Origin: Clostridia bacterium
Lineage (GTDB): Bacteria; Bacillota; Clostridia; Oscillospirales; Acutalibacteraceae
Assembly (NCBI GenBank): GCA_017415025.1
Contig: JAFQJH010000016.1
Location: 91,438 to 155,437, forward strand
Length of the DNA: 64,000 nucleotides
Direction of reading: 5' to 3'
In this document: piece after piece, positions 54,011 to 63,303 of the stretch
Layout: the number at the start of each line of letters is the position of its first letter
Numbering within the stretch: the first letter of the stretch is position 1
Program-made: the position numbers and the translations under genes
The notes under the pieces: model-generated
Told to the model about the DNA's origin: nothing
Databases searched by the model: none
The model's input: the letters and a program-made list of their open reading frames with translations, nothing else

Positions 54011-54778
54011 TTATTTGCTTGCTGCCTTAACGATAGCTGCAAAGTCGGGAGCTTTGAGTGATGCGCCGCCGATAAGACCGCCGTCAACATCCTCCTTGCC
54101 GAGAAGCTCGTCAGCGTTAGCAGCGTTCATTGAACCGCCGTACTGAACAACAAACTTGTCAGCAGCTTCCTTGTCGTAGAGCTCTTCGATAAGCTCACGG
54201 ATAGCCTTACAAACTTCCTCAGCCTGGTCAGCAGTAGCTGTCTTGCCTGTACCGATAGCCCAGACAGGCTCGTAAGCGATGATAATTCTGTCAAGCTCTT
54301 CCTTGGAAACGCCTGCAAGAGCAATCTTAACCTGAGAGGCAACAACCTCCATTGTGATGTTCTGCTCTCTCTGCTCGAGGTACTCACCAACGCAGAGGAT
54401 AACTGTCATACCGTTGTTAAGAGCAGCTCTTGTTCTGTCACGTACTGTAACGTCTGTATCACCGAAGTAAGTTCTTCTTTCAGAGTGACCTGTGATAACG
54501 TAGTCAACGCCGCAAGCCTTGAGCATTTCAGCAGAAACCTCGCCTGTGAAAGCACCGCTTGCTGCCCAGTGGCAGTTTTCAGCGCCAACCTTGATGTTTG
54601 AACCCTTTGTAGCCTCAAGAGCTGCGAAAAGGTCGATATAAGGAACGCATACAACAACGTCACAATCAGCATCTGCTACGAGAGGCTTGATTTCGTTGAT
54701 GAGTTCTGTTGTTTCAGCAGGAGTTTTGTTCATTTTCCAGTTACCTGCGATAACTGCTTTACGAAGTGATTTGTTCAT
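54011..54778 (-). CDS. tpiA: Triosephosphate isomerase
   Basis: 255 residues. GNWKMNKT with the active Lys, TGHSERRTYFGD with the catalytic His, YEPVWAIGTGKTATADQAEE with the catalytic Glu and loop 6, and YGGSMNAANADELL for phosphate binding. Interconverts dihydroxyacetone phosphate and glyceraldehyde 3-phosphate. Lies 18 bases after pgk. Confidence 0.98.
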   Translation of the reverse strand: MNKSLRKAVIAGNWKMNKTPAETTELINEIKPLVADADCDVVVCVPYIDLFAALEATKGSNIKVGAENCHWAASGAFTGEVSAEMLKACGVDYVITGHSERRTYFGDTDVTVRDRTRAALNNGMTVILCVGEYLEQREQNITMEVVASQVKIALAGVSKEELDRIIIAYEPVWAIGTGKTATADQAEEVCKAIRELIEELYDKEAADKFVVQYGGSMNAANADELLGKEDVDGGLIGGASLKAPDFAAIVKAASK

Positions 54779-54796
54779 CTTTATGCGTCCTTTCGA

Positions 54797-55987
54797 TTAT
54801 TTGTTGTTAAGAGCAACAATGCCGGGAAGCTCCTTACCCTCGAGGAACTCAAGAGAAGCGCCGCCGCCTGTTGAAATGTGAGACATCTTGTCTGCGAAGC
54901 CGAGCTTCTGAACAGCTGCAGCAGAGTCGCCGCCGCCGATGATTGAGATAGCACCTGACTCAGCAACTGCAGTAGCAACTGCGATTGTACCCTGAGCGAA
55001 GTTCTCCCACTCTGAAACACCCATAGGTCCGTTCCAGATAACTGTGCCGCTGCCCTTGATAGCGTCTGCGAAAAGCTCCTGTGTCTTCGGGCCGATGTCA
55101 AGACCCATCCAGCCGTCGGGAATGTCGTCGCTGTTAACGATCATAGCCTCTGTGTCGGGAGCATATTCCTTACCGGCCTTGTTGTCAACGGGGATAAGGA
55201 AGTTAACGCCCTTAGCCTTAGCTGTTTCCATCATCTGCTTTGCATCTTCAACGCGGTCTTCCTCAAGAAGAGAAGTACCGATGTTGTGACCGAGTGCCTT
55301 CATAAATGTGTAAGCCATACCGCCGCCTACGATGATAGTGTCGCACTTGTCAAGAAGGTTTGTGATAACACCGATCTTGTCAGAAACCTTTGCACCGCCG
55401 AGGATAGCAACGAGGGGACGCTTCGGGTTAGCGAGAGCACCGCCGATGAAGTTGATTTCCTTCTGGATAAGGTAACCGCAAGCTGCGGGGATATAATCTG
55501 CAACACCTGTTGTTGAGCTGTGAGCTCTGTGAGCTGAACCGAATGCATCGTTTACGTAAAGGTCTGCAAGGTCAGCAAGCTTCTTTGAAAATTCGGGATC
55601 GTTCTTTGTCTCTTCCTTGTGGAAACGAACGTTTTCGATAATCATAACATCGCCGTCGTTAAGTTCTGCAGCGAGAGCCTGTGCGCTTTCGCCGACAACG
55701 TCTGTTGCCATCTTAACTTCTTTGCCGAGGAGCTCGGAAAGACGAACTGCAACGGGAGCGAGTGAAAACTCGGGCTTGAACTCACCCTTCGGTCTGCCGA
55801 GGTGAGAGCAAAGGATAACCTTTGCGTTGTTGTCGATAAGATACTTGATTGTGGGGAGAGAAGCAACAATTCTCTTGTCGCTTGTGATAACGCCGTCCTT
55901 GAGAGGTACGTTGAAGTCGCAACGAACGAGAACTCGCTTACCGCTAACCTCAAGATCCTCAACGGTCATCTTGTTAAGTGCTTCCAT
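54797..55987 (-). CDS. pgk: Phosphoglycerate kinase
   Basis: About 396 residues. [51 protein letters not shown] and the C-terminal [13 protein letters not shown] and [13 protein letters not shown]. Makes ATP from 1,3-bisphosphoglycerate. ATG 55987 is preferred, nine bases after GAAAGG; an ATG at 55996 is almost adjacent to that site. First gene of the operon; a promoter lies about 50 bases upstream. No gap gene is visible beside it. Confidence 0.97.
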   Translation of the reverse strand: MEALNKMTVEDLEVSGKRVLVRCDFNVPLKDGVITSDKRIVASLPTIKYLIDNNAKVILCSHLGRPKGEFKPEFSLAPVAVRLSELLGKEVKMATDVVGESAQALAAELNDGDVMIIENVRFHKEETKNDPEFSKKLADLADLYVNDAFGSAHRAHSSTTGVADYIPAACGYLIQKEINFIGGALANPKRPLVAILGGAKVSDKIGVITNLLDKCDTIIVGGGMAYTFMKALGHNIGTSLLEEDRVEDAKQMMETAKAKGVNFLIPVDNKAGKEYAPDTEAMIVNSDDIPDGWMGLDIGPKTQELFADAIKGSGTVIWNGPMGVSEWENFAQGTIAVATAVAESGAISIIGGGDSAAAVQKLGFADKMSHISTGGGASLEFLEGKELPGIVALNNK

Positions 55988-56034
55988 TGTTTTCATCCTT
56001 TCAATTAAGCCGTAGCCATAATTTTACGCTTAAT

Positions 56035-56063
56035 ATTCTATAACAAAAATCCATATTTTGCAA
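56035..56063 (-). promoter_or_regulatory. SigA-type promoter of pgk operon
   Basis: Minus strand TTGCAA (56063-56058), 17 bases, TAGAAT (56040-56035). Confidence 0.65.
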
Positions 56064-56188
56064 GTAAAAAAATGTCAAAAAATTAACATTTATCAGTATA
56101 CACATAATTTAACTTAAAATCACCGAATTATGCACTATTATGTGCAAATTCCCATATAAAATAGTATTAAAAAATTGAGATTTTTATA

Positions 56189-56217
56189 TTGACAATAAAG
56201 TAACAAAGTACTATAAT
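56189..56217 (+). promoter_or_regulatory. SigA-type promoter of serC-serA
   Basis: TTGACA (56189-56194), 17 bases, TATAAT (56212-56217): full consensus. Confidence 0.92.
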
Positions 56218-56247
56218 CTTTACCATACTTATTTGGAGGTAATACTA

Positions 56248-57330
56248 ATGGCAAGAGTCTATAATTTCTCAGCAGGTCCTTCAATGCTTCCTGAATCGGT
56301 TCTCAAAAAGGCAGCGGCAGAAATGCTCGATTACGAAGGCTGCGGACATTCCGTTATGGAAATGTCTCATCGATCAAAGGTTTTCCAGTCAATTATCGAC
56401 GGTGCACGTGAGCTTGTAAAAGAGCTTTACAACGTTCCCGATAACTACAAAATTCTTTTCGTTCACGGCGGTGCATCAACACAGTTTGCGGCAATCCCTC
56501 TCAACTTCCTCAATAAGTCGGGCAAGGCAGACTACATCATTTCCGGCCGTTGGGCAAAGATGGCTTATAACGAGGCTAAAAAGTACGGTGACGTACAGAT
56601 TGCGGCTTCTTCAGAGGATAAGATGTTCTCATATATTCCCGAAACAACGCGCGAGAGCTTCCGTCCTGATGCAGACTACGTTTACTACTGTATGAACAAT
56701 ACAATCTACGGCACAAGCTTCAAGTATATCCCCGATACAGGCGATATCCCCCTTGTTTGTGACGTTTCATCCTGCTTCTTCTCAGAGCCTCTCGATATTT
56801 CAAAGTTCGGTGTTGTTTACGGCGGTGTGCAGAAGAACGTTGCACCCGCAGGTCTCGCTATCGTAATTGTACGCGAGGATCTTCTCGGCAACGCACGCGA
56901 TTATACTCCGACAATGCTCAACTATCAGGTGCATGCGGATGCAGATTCTCTCTATAACACACCTCCGTGCTTTGTTATTTATATCTGCAAGCTCGTTCTC
57001 GAGTGGATCAAGGGCTTCGGCGGTCTTGAGGAGATGAAGGCCCATAACGTTAAGAAGGCACAGATTCTCTACGATTATCTTGAAGAAAGCAAGATCTTCA
57101 AGGGTACTGTTGTTAAAGAGGACCGTTCACTTATGAACATTCCTTTTGTTACAGGCGATGCTGACCTTGACGCGAAATTCATCAAGGAAGCAACCGACGC
57201 AGGCTTTATCAACATCAAGGGTCACAAGACGGTCGGCGGTATGAGAGCTTCTGTCTACAACGCAATGCCTATTGAGGGTGTTGAAGCACTTGTAGAGTTT
57301 ATGAAGAAGTTCGAAGAAGCAAATTCATAA
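56248..57330 (+). CDS. serC: Phosphoserine aminotransferase
   Basis: About 360 residues, PLP-dependent class V fold. NFSAGPSMLPESVLKKAA at the start, HGGASTQFAAIPLNFL (phosphate of PLP), GVVYGGVQKNVAPAGLAIVIV with the PLP Lys in VQKN, and the C-terminal KGHKTVGGMRASVYNAM binding substrate. Converts phosphohydroxypyruvate and glutamate to phosphoserine. ATG 56248 after TTGGAGG; the frame is open slightly farther upstream but that would include the ribosome site. Operon with serA. Confidence 0.97.
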   Translation: MARVYNFSAGPSMLPESVLKKAAAEMLDYEGCGHSVMEMSHRSKVFQSIIDGARELVKELYNVPDNYKILFVHGGASTQFAAIPLNFLNKSGKADYIISGRWAKMAYNEAKKYGDVQIAASSEDKMFSYIPETTRESFRPDADYVYYCMNNTIYGTSFKYIPDTGDIPLVCDVSSCFFSEPLDISKFGVVYGGVQKNVAPAGLAIVIVREDLLGNARDYTPTMLNYQVHADADSLYNTPPCFVIYICKLVLEWIKGFGGLEEMKAHNVKKAQILYDYLEESKIFKGTVVKEDRSLMNIPFVTGDADLDAKFIKEATDAGFINIKGHKTVGGMRASVYNAMPIEGVEALVEFMKKFEEANS

Positions 57331-57348
57331 TTAAACAAAAATCCACGG

Positions 57349-57374
57349 TGTCATTAACTCAACGGTTAATGACA
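57349..57374 (+). other. Intercistronic hairpin between serC and serA
   Basis: TGTCATTAAC (57349-57358) pairs with GTTAATGACA (57365-57374), followed by TCAGTTTTAAGGAG. Weak T run, so partial terminator or processing site. Confidence 0.55.
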
Positions 57375-57396
57375 TCAGTTTTAAGGAGATATTTTT

Positions 57397-58521
57397 ATGT
57401 ATAACATTCTTACACTCAACAAAATTGCCGCTTGCGGTACAGATAAGTTTGACAAAAACCTCTACGCTTACGGTGAGGAAATGGCAAATCCGACAGCGAT
57501 TATGGTTCGTTCCGCTTCGATGCACGAAATGGAGCTTTCACCCGAGACAATCGCAATCGCACGCGCAGGCGCAGGTACAAACAACATCCCTGTTGAGGCT
57601 TGTGCTGAAAACGGTGTTGTAGTATTCAATACACCCGGTGCTAACGCAAACGCTGTTAAGGAGCTTGTAATCTGCGGTATGCTTATGGCTTCGCGCCGTG
57701 TTACAGCCGCACTTGATTGGTGCAAGACTCTCAAGGGTGAGGGCGATGCAGTCGGCAAGCTTGTTGAAAAAGGCAAGTCACAGTTTGCAGGCCCCGAAAT
57801 TATGGGCAAAACACTCGGTGTTATCGGTATGGGTGCAATCGGCTTCAAGGTTGCACAGGCTGCGGAAGCACTCGGAATGAAGATTGTCGGCTACGATCCC
57901 TACATTTCAGAGGGTATCAAGTCAGCAATGTCTGCTGATATGGTTCTTGTTGATGATATCAACGAAATCTTCAAGCTCAGCGACTACATCACAATCCACG
58001 TTCCTCTCACAGATTCAACAAAGAATACCGTTAATAAGGACACACTCGCTCTCTGCAAGGACGGTGTAAGAATCCTCAACTTTGCACGCGGCGGTCTTGT
58101 TAATAACGACGACCTCAAGGCAGGACTTGAAAGCGGTAAGGTTGCCGCTTACGTAACAGACTTCCCGTCAGATGACGTTATCGGCGTTGACGGCGTTATC
58201 GCAATCCCTCACCTCGGCGCATCAACTCCCGAGAGCGAAGATAACTGCGCGATGATGGCGGCTGACGAGCTTATCGCTTACATCGAAAAGGGTGAAATCG
58301 TAAATTCAGTCAATATGCCCGCAATGAAGCTTGAGGCTGTCAACGGTGCACGCACCTGCGTTATCCACAAGGCTGATGCAACGGATGCAGTTGCTGCCGT
58401 ACTCGGCGCAGATGCAAAGACAGCAACAAGAGGAGCTTACGCTTACACAGTTGCAGACGTTGATGCTCTCGCAGCAGTTGAGGCAATCGACGGCGTCATC
58501 AGAGTAAGAGTAATTAAATAA
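57397..58521 (+). CDS. serA: D-3-phosphoglycerate dehydrogenase
   Basis: 374 residues. NAD-binding GVIGMGAIGFKVAQAAEALGM, catalytic Arg in LNFARGGLVNN, Glu, and His in AIPHLGASTPESEDN. A short C-terminal beta-alpha domain (about 310-374) resembles a reduced ACT domain; it is shorter than in E. coli SerA, so serine feedback control is uncertain. First step of serine synthesis from 3-phosphoglycerate. The opposite-strand glycolytic operon makes that precursor. serB is not in the window. Confidence 0.95.
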   Translation: MYNILTLNKIAACGTDKFDKNLYAYGEEMANPTAIMVRSASMHEMELSPETIAIARAGAGTNNIPVEACAENGVVVFNTPGANANAVKELVICGMLMASRRVTAALDWCKTLKGEGDAVGKLVEKGKSQFAGPEIMGKTLGVIGMGAIGFKVAQAAEALGMKIVGYDPYISEGIKSAMSADMVLVDDINEIFKLSDYITIHVPLTDSTKNTVNKDTLALCKDGVRILNFARGGLVNNDDLKAGLESGKVAAYVTDFPSDDVIGVDGVIAIPHLGASTPESEDNCAMMAADELIAYIEKGEIVNSVNMPAMKLEAVNGARTCVIHKADATDAVAAVLGADAKTATRGAYAYTVADVDALAAVEAIDGVIRVRVIK

Positions 58522-58531
58522 GCATAAACTT

Positions 58532-58566
58532 TAAAAGGTGGGAGCGATCCCACCTTTTATTTTTAT
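58532..58566 (+). terminator. Terminator of serC-serA
   Basis: AAAAGGTGGGA / TCCCACCTTTT, loop GCGA, tail ATTTTT. Confidence 0.92.
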
Positions 58567-58574
58567 CTCCGCAC

Positions 58575-58602
58575 TTGTCAAATTTTCTCAAAATGATATA
58601 AT
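58575..58602 (+). promoter_or_regulatory. SigA-type promoter of the serine hydrolase gene
   Basis: TTGTCA (58575-58580), 16 bases, TATAAT (58597-58602). Confidence 0.7.
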
Positions 58603-58631
58603 AAAAGTAAGATTATTGAAGGGGTGGCATT

Positions 58632-60158
58632 ATGGATACGAAAACAAGGCTTTCATCGGAATGGATTTATAAATTCTATAAAGAGCTCGATAAGCACAAT
58701 ATCGAAAACCACGCACTTATTATTATGCGCGGTCACGAGACAGTGTTCGAGAATTACGTCTACCCTTATTCTGCTGATATGCCCCACACGATGTTTTCCG
58801 TCACAAAGTCGATTGCATCCACTGCAGCAGGCTTTGCCATTGATGAGGGACTTGTTAGCCTTGATACAAAAATCAAGGATGTTTTCCCGACACACAAGGC
58901 TTGTGCGAGTGATGAATGGGATCGTTTAACGCTGAAAAGTGTCCTGACGATGACGAGCAATAAACAATTCTCTTTTACCCAGGATATGACGGGCGATTAC
59001 GTCAGTATGTTTATGGAGGCGCCTTTCAGGAAAAAAGAGAGAGGCTTTTTATACAGCAACAACGACGCGCATATTGTTGCGGCGGTTGTGCAGAAGCGCG
59101 CAGGAATGAATCTTGTCGATTACCTCACACCGCGCCTTTTTGAGCCGCTCGGAATAGATGCTCCATTCTGGGAAACAAATTCTGCAGGCGAAAATGTCGG
59201 CGGTACGGGCTGTCATCTCAAGCTGCGCGACCTTGCAAAAATCTGCCGTTGCTACGCTGACGGCGGCAAGTGGGAGGGTAAGCAGATTATCCCCGAATGG
59301 TGGACAAAGGAAGCCACAAAAACGCAGATTGTTATCGACAACGGTGAGGATGACGGCTACGGCTATCTTTTCTGGACGTCCAAGGGCGACCGATTCAGTA
59401 TGGACGGTATGTTCGGTCAGCGTATTACATATATACCCAAGTATGATGCGGTTATTGCAAGCTTCAATGCCTGTGTCAATGACGACGATTTCAGAACTCC
59501 TCTTGAGAACATTCTGCCAAAAGCATTTGAGGCTGAACCAAACGAGGAATACGACAAAAAGCTTGCGGAATACCTTGAAGCAAAAGGGGAGAAGCCCGTT
59601 GCCTGCAAGCCCGTTCCGTCAATTCCTGTCGGCAAGACCTTTTATCTTACTGCGGCTTCGGACAAGCTTGCAAAGGTTATGTTCCCGGCAGGACTTATTC
59701 CGCGTTCAATTACGTCAAGCCTTGCCAAAAGACCCGAAAAAAATCTTAATGAGCTTAGTTTTGAATTGAGTGCAGACGTGCTGACAATCCGTTGGAAAGA
59801 GGATGCCGACGTTGTTACAATCAACTGCGGTCTTGACGGCACACCGAGGATGTCCGAAAGCACAATCAAGGGCTATCCGTATAAGATATGGGCTTATGCA
59901 TACAACAAAAACGGGAAGCTCAACGCGGTTGTAAAACCTCTTAACACCCTCGCAACTCAATATATTGAATTTGATTTCGGCACAGATGAGGTTACGTTGC
60001 AGTTGAAGGGTACACCGTCATTTCCGTGGTTTATCAGCAGAAATGCAGACCAGAGTGCATTTGTCAAAAACAGCGGTGTGTTCAAGCCTGTAATTATGAA
60101 GGCTATTGACAAGGTGCTTGCAACTACCGAATTACCAATGAAATTTAAGACTAAATAA
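58632..60158 (+). CDS. Class C beta-lactamase-related serine hydrolase
   Basis: 508 residues. Penicillin-binding/beta-lactamase fold: nucleophile in FSVTKSIAST (Ser-x-x-Lys), the Tyr-x-Asn in YSNNDAHI, and DGMFGQ at the position of the third motif. Residues about 330-508 form an additional beta-rich domain. No signal peptide, so it is probably an intracellular esterase, amidase or D-aminopeptidase rather than a drug-resistance lactamase. ATG after GGGGTGG. Monocistronic. Confidence 0.85.
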   Translation: MDTKTRLSSEWIYKFYKELDKHNIENHALIIMRGHETVFENYVYPYSADMPHTMFSVTKSIASTAAGFAIDEGLVSLDTKIKDVFPTHKACASDEWDRLTLKSVLTMTSNKQFSFTQDMTGDYVSMFMEAPFRKKERGFLYSNNDAHIVAAVVQKRAGMNLVDYLTPRLFEPLGIDAPFWETNSAGENVGGTGCHLKLRDLAKICRCYADGGKWEGKQIIPEWWTKEATKTQIVIDNGEDDGYGYLFWTSKGDRFSMDGMFGQRITYIPKYDAVIASFNACVNDDDFRTPLENILPKAFEAEPNEEYDKKLAEYLEAKGEKPVACKPVPSIPVGKTFYLTAASDKLAKVMFPAGLIPRSITSSLAKRPEKNLNELSFELSADVLTIRWKEDADVVTINCGLDGTPRMSESTIKGYPYKIWAYAYNKNGKLNAVVKPLNTLATQYIEFDFGTDEVTLQLKGTPSFPWFISRNADQSAFVKNSGVFKPVIMKAIDKVLATTELPMKFKTK

Positions 60159-60160
60159 AA

Positions 60161-60201
60161 TCAGTCGGATAAGACCTGAATCTTATCCGACTTCTTTTTA
60201 T
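60161..60201. terminator. Convergent bidirectional terminator
   Basis: AGTCGGATAAGA / TCTTATCCGACT, loop CCTGAA, T-rich on both strands. Confidence 0.88.
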
Positions 60202-61682
60202 ACATTTTCGAGTTCTTTAAGCTTCTCGTCAACCTCTGCTCTCCTCTTCATAAGCTCAGCCTGGATAGGCTCAAGTCTCTTCTTTGAGAGGGGATAGATG
60301 ATTGTGAGGATAAGGATGAGAGTGTAAACGATAGCGGGTACGATTGTGCACATCTTGTAGATGTTATGACCGAAGCCGCCTGCAACCGTAGAAATAGTGT
60401 TTCTGACCTTATCGGTATAGCCTGTTCTCTTAAGAAGCTGCATTCCGCCCGAGTCTGCGATTGTCTGACCGAGCTTTCTTGAGAAGGTGTAAACGGCATA
60501 GATTGCGCTTTCACTGTGCTCGCCTGTCGTGTATTCGTTGTAGTCGATAACGTCCATAACGATTGCCCAGTTAGTGATACTCATAAATGAGTAACCGAAG
60601 CCTGTAATTGCCTGCATTATGAAATACGTTGTAACGTTCGGAAGGAACACTGCATTGAAAATACTTGCAAGTGAAGAAAGGCAGAGACCGAATACGCAGA
60701 TTTCTTTCTTGCCGAACTTTTCAACGAGCTTGGGCATAATCGGAATCATAATTGCCATCGGTGCGTATGTGCACAGAGTGTTTATGATTGAAAGGTTGGA
60801 ATCGCCGAAATAGTTTTTGAAAAGGTACTGATTGAAAGAACCGTACTGAAGAAGTCCGCTGATGAGCACACCCGACAGCGTAACCGTGATGAACGGAAGG
60901 CTCTTGAAAAGCGGACCGTAGGTACGCTTGAGGTTGATTTTCTTCTTTTCGACGGGAACCTTAACGCGTTCTTTTGTTGTCTTGTAGCAAGCAAGATAGG
61001 AAATGATAGCAAGTGTTGCAAGGATAACTGCAAAAACGAATGCCTTTTCACCGCTGAAAACGGAAACCTCTTCGTTGGTTTTCGGGTCAACGAATTTGTT
61101 GTAAACAACCATCTGACCGAGGAGTGTAACAACAGCACCGCCGACACCGCCGCCGATTGAACGGAAGGTTGAAAGAAGTGTTCTGCCCTTCGGGTCATCC
61201 GTGATAACAGATGCAAGCGAGCCGTAAGGGATGTTGACACCCGTATAAAGCATACCGAAGCAGGTGTATGTAACGTAAGCGAAAATAAGAATAACAATGT
61301 AGCTGTTTACAAACTTGTTAATACCGAGGAAGCAGACCGCCATTGAAACACAAAGCGGAATCGAAAGCCATTTGAGGTAGGGTCTGAATTTGCCTTCGGG
61401 AGTTGATTTGCGTGCGTCAACGATAAGTCCCCACATCGGGTCGTTGATTGCGTCCCAAAGTCTGGTTACAAGGAAAAGAACGGTTATGTCGTTATAAACC
61501 TTTGCGGAATCGAAACCGACCATAAGGCTGTCTGTGTAGAAAACCTTGAGGAAGGTTGAAATAAACGTAAGTACAAGCAGATTGCCGATATCGCCGAGCG
61601 TGTAGCCGAAGCCTTCCTTGATGCCTATGGCGTTAGGGTGCTTCAAAGCGTTCGCGGGTGCGGCATTTTTCTTTTTGCCCAT
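60198..61682 (-). CDS. GPH-family (melibiose-type) sugar:cation symporter
   Basis: 494 residues, about twelve transmembrane helices. KEGFGYTLGDIGNLL at the start, WDAINDPMWGLIVDARKSTPEGKFRPYL (the conserved DP-x-x-G and RPY loop of GPH transporters), and GSLASVITDDPKGRT in the middle loop. Such proteins import glycosides with Na+ or H+. The ATG follows GAGGTG, and the promoter is embedded in the terminator of the upstream GH5 gene. Likely imports products of that secreted GH5 enzyme; substrate is inference. Confidence 0.9.
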   Translation of the reverse strand: MGKKKNAAPANALKHPNAIGIKEGFGYTLGDIGNLLVLTFISTFLKVFYTDSLMVGFDSAKVYNDITVLFLVTRLWDAINDPMWGLIVDARKSTPEGKFRPYLKWLSIPLCVSMAVCFLGINKFVNSYIVILIFAYVTYTCFGMLYTGVNIPYGSLASVITDDPKGRTLLSTFRSIGGGVGGAVVTLLGQMVVYNKFVDPKTNEEVSVFSGEKAFVFAVILATLAIISYLACYKTTKERVKVPVEKKKINLKRTYGPLFKSLPFITVTLSGVLISGLLQYGSFNQYLFKNYFGDSNLSIINTLCTYAPMAIMIPIMPKLVEKFGKKEICVFGLCLSSLASIFNAVFLPNVTTYFIMQAITGFGYSFMSITNWAIVMDVIDYNEYTTGEHSESAIYAVYTFSRKLGQTIADSGGMQLLKRTGYTDKVRNTISTVAGGFGHNIYKMCTIVPAIVYTLILILTIIYPLSKKRLEPIQAELMKRRAEVDEKLKELENV

Positions 61683-61713
61683 AGTAATTCACCTCGAAAA
61701 ATCAATTGCTTTG

Positions 61714-61742
61714 ATTGTAACCAAAAATCCCCCGAATGTCAA
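61714..61742 (-). promoter_or_regulatory. Promoter of transporter gene inside the GH5 terminator
   Basis: Minus strand TTGACA (61742-61737), 17 bases, TACAAT (61719-61714). The -35 covers the loop and the start of the hairpin's second arm. Confidence 0.85.
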
Positions 61743-61753
61743 TCATTCGGGGG
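61729..61753 (-). terminator. Terminator of the GH5 gene
   Basis: Minus strand CCCCCGAATG / CATTCGGGGG with a five-base loop, followed by ATTTTTGG. Confidence 0.8.
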
Positions 61754-61763
61754 AAATATATTT

Positions 61764-63023
61764 TTATCCGAGATTTCCTTTAACGTTGGTGTCAAAGTGA
61801 CCTGTATCCTGGAATCCGTTTTCAGTGCGGATACATTCGCCCCACTTGCGCGCGATTTCCTCGTAGGAATCGGTCTGTACCTTTGCGCGGTGGAAGCCGT
61901 CCTTACTGCCTCTTATGCACCAATCGGAGCTCCACATACCGTGTCCCGTTGCCTTATAAGTCCATAACGTCCAGCTGTAATCGAGCTTATCAAGGGTTTT
62001 AAAGCAGTTTTCCCACGTTGTTTTCTGGTGGGGATAGAACTCGCCCATATACATCGGCACGTCAAAATAAATCCACTTTGTGAAGAATGCAAAAAGATTA
62101 AAGATAAAGTTTGAGTTGTTGTAGAAATGAACCTGATAAACAACGTTGTCCCAACCTTTTGTCCAAGCCTGCGGAAGCGCGAATGCCGTCCAGATACATT
62201 CCATAGTGATGATATGACCCTCGTCAACAGCTCTGACCGCATTATAGAGGCGGGAGTAAGCCATCGTGTTGTTCTTTCTTCTCTCAAGCTCACCCGACGG
62301 AACGTCGCACATCGGCTCGTTAAGAAGGTCGTACATTGCAACGGCGGGATTGCCGACGAATTTTTCAGCAATCGCTGCCCATAATTCGTCCGTCAGTCTG
62401 CGGTATTCTTCACCCTGCTCGGTGTCCTCATAGTAGCCGCAGGAATGACCCTTACCGCTGTGCGGAGCATCGCTGTGATAGCCGACAGCGCCGTGCATAT
62501 CAAGAATAACGTAAAGCTCACGCTCCGAGCATTCCTCAACCACCCATTCAAGGCGAGAGAAATCCCATTCTCCGTTTTCGTCAAGGATTTTTGTGCCCTT
62601 GTCGTCGTAGTAGAAGTTTCTGAACCAGAACGGAACACGGACACAGTTTAAGCCCATTTCTTTAATCTCGTCAAGGTCATATTCGGTAATCCAGTTGTCC
62701 ATATAAGTATCGAAAAGCTCGTAAGCCTTTTCTCTGCCGAAACGCTCTTCAAGCGTTGTAAGAACCGAATAGTGGTCGGTTGCTTCCTCGTAGGGTGAAA
62801 GCCAATCCTCCCAAATCATCCACGAGCCGAGGTTGACACCCTTAAGCTGAATTTCCTCGCCCTTGGCATTCACGATTTTTCTGCCCTTTGCGGTAAGGAA
62901 ATCTTCGGCGGTGAAGCCTGTGATTTCGTCAGAAGCTTCGGCCGCAAAGCCGACCGCACAAACCGAAAAAGCGGTGATAACGGCGAGCATCAATGATAAA
63001 AGCATTTTAAAAGTCTTTTTCAC
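61764..63023 (-). CDS. Secreted GH5-family glycosidase (glucanase-like)
   Basis: About 419 residues. GTG at 63023 is chosen: AAGGAG lies eight bases upstream and it gives a normal signal peptide (KKTFKMLLSLMLAVITAFSV, cut near FAAEA); the frame open farther upstream runs through a dispersed repeat. Barrel motifs: GVNLGSWMIWEDW, NCVRVPFWFRN, YVILDMHGAVG, acid/base in YDLLNEPMCD, VYQVHFYNN, nucleophile in MYMGEFYPH, and WTLWTYKATG. The GVNLGSW start resembles exo-beta-1,3-glucanase-like GH5 members. No dockerin or binding module. Its neighbour imports sugars. Confidence 0.9.
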   Translation of the reverse strand: MKKTFKMLLSLMLAVITAFSVCAVGFAAEASDEITGFTAEDFLTAKGRKIVNAKGEEIQLKGVNLGSWMIWEDWLSPYEEATDHYSVLTTLEERFGREKAYELFDTYMDNWITEYDLDEIKEMGLNCVRVPFWFRNFYYDDKGTKILDENGEWDFSRLEWVVEECSERELYVILDMHGAVGYHSDAPHSGKGHSCGYYEDTEQGEEYRRLTDELWAAIAEKFVGNPAVAMYDLLNEPMCDVPSGELERRKNNTMAYSRLYNAVRAVDEGHIITMECIWTAFALPQAWTKGWDNVVYQVHFYNNSNFIFNLFAFFTKWIYFDVPMYMGEFYPHQKTTWENCFKTLDKLDYSWTLWTYKATGHGMWSSDWCIRGSKDGFHRAKVQTDSYEEIARKWGECIRTENGFQDTGHFDTNVKGNLG

Positions 63024-63051
63024 AAAACCACTCCTTAAAAAGTATATAAAA

Positions 63052-63080
63052 ATTATATTACAATTTCCAAACTCTGTCAA
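63052..63080 (-). promoter_or_regulatory. SigA-type promoter of the GH5 gene
   Basis: Minus strand TTGACA (63080-63075), 17 bases, TATAAT (63057-63052): full consensus. Confidence 0.9.
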
Positions 63081-63167
63081 ATAAATGAAAAAGACTTCCG
63101 AAAAAACGGAAACCTTTAGTTGGCGTTTAACTCGAAAAATTGGAGTTTGTTGAACAAATTTACCGTC

Positions 63168-63233
63168 TGTCATTCTGAGACATCGCCGAAGAAACTTCAT
63201 TCTTCGAGACACTTCGATTTGCTCAGGATGACA
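63168..63233. repeat. Dispersed repeat with TGTCATTCTGAG ends
   Basis: TGTCATTCTGAG (63168-63179) and CTCAGGATGACA (63222-63233) form terminal inverted repeats with one mismatch; a GAAGAA...TTCTTC inner hairpin lies between. This is the widely scattered 'TGTCATTCTGAGC' non-coding repeat type of many gut bacteria. Confidence 0.7.
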
Positions 63234-63303
63234 ATGTTGATTAGAATAAACGTAAAACTTTTTAGGGCTTGGTGCTCGACATACCATTGATTTTTAGATT
63301 AAT

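Noticed and set aside
63024-63287. N-terminal extension of the GH5 gene
   Set aside because: It runs through a dispersed repeat; the GTG at 63023 has a ribosome site and gives a clean signal peptide.
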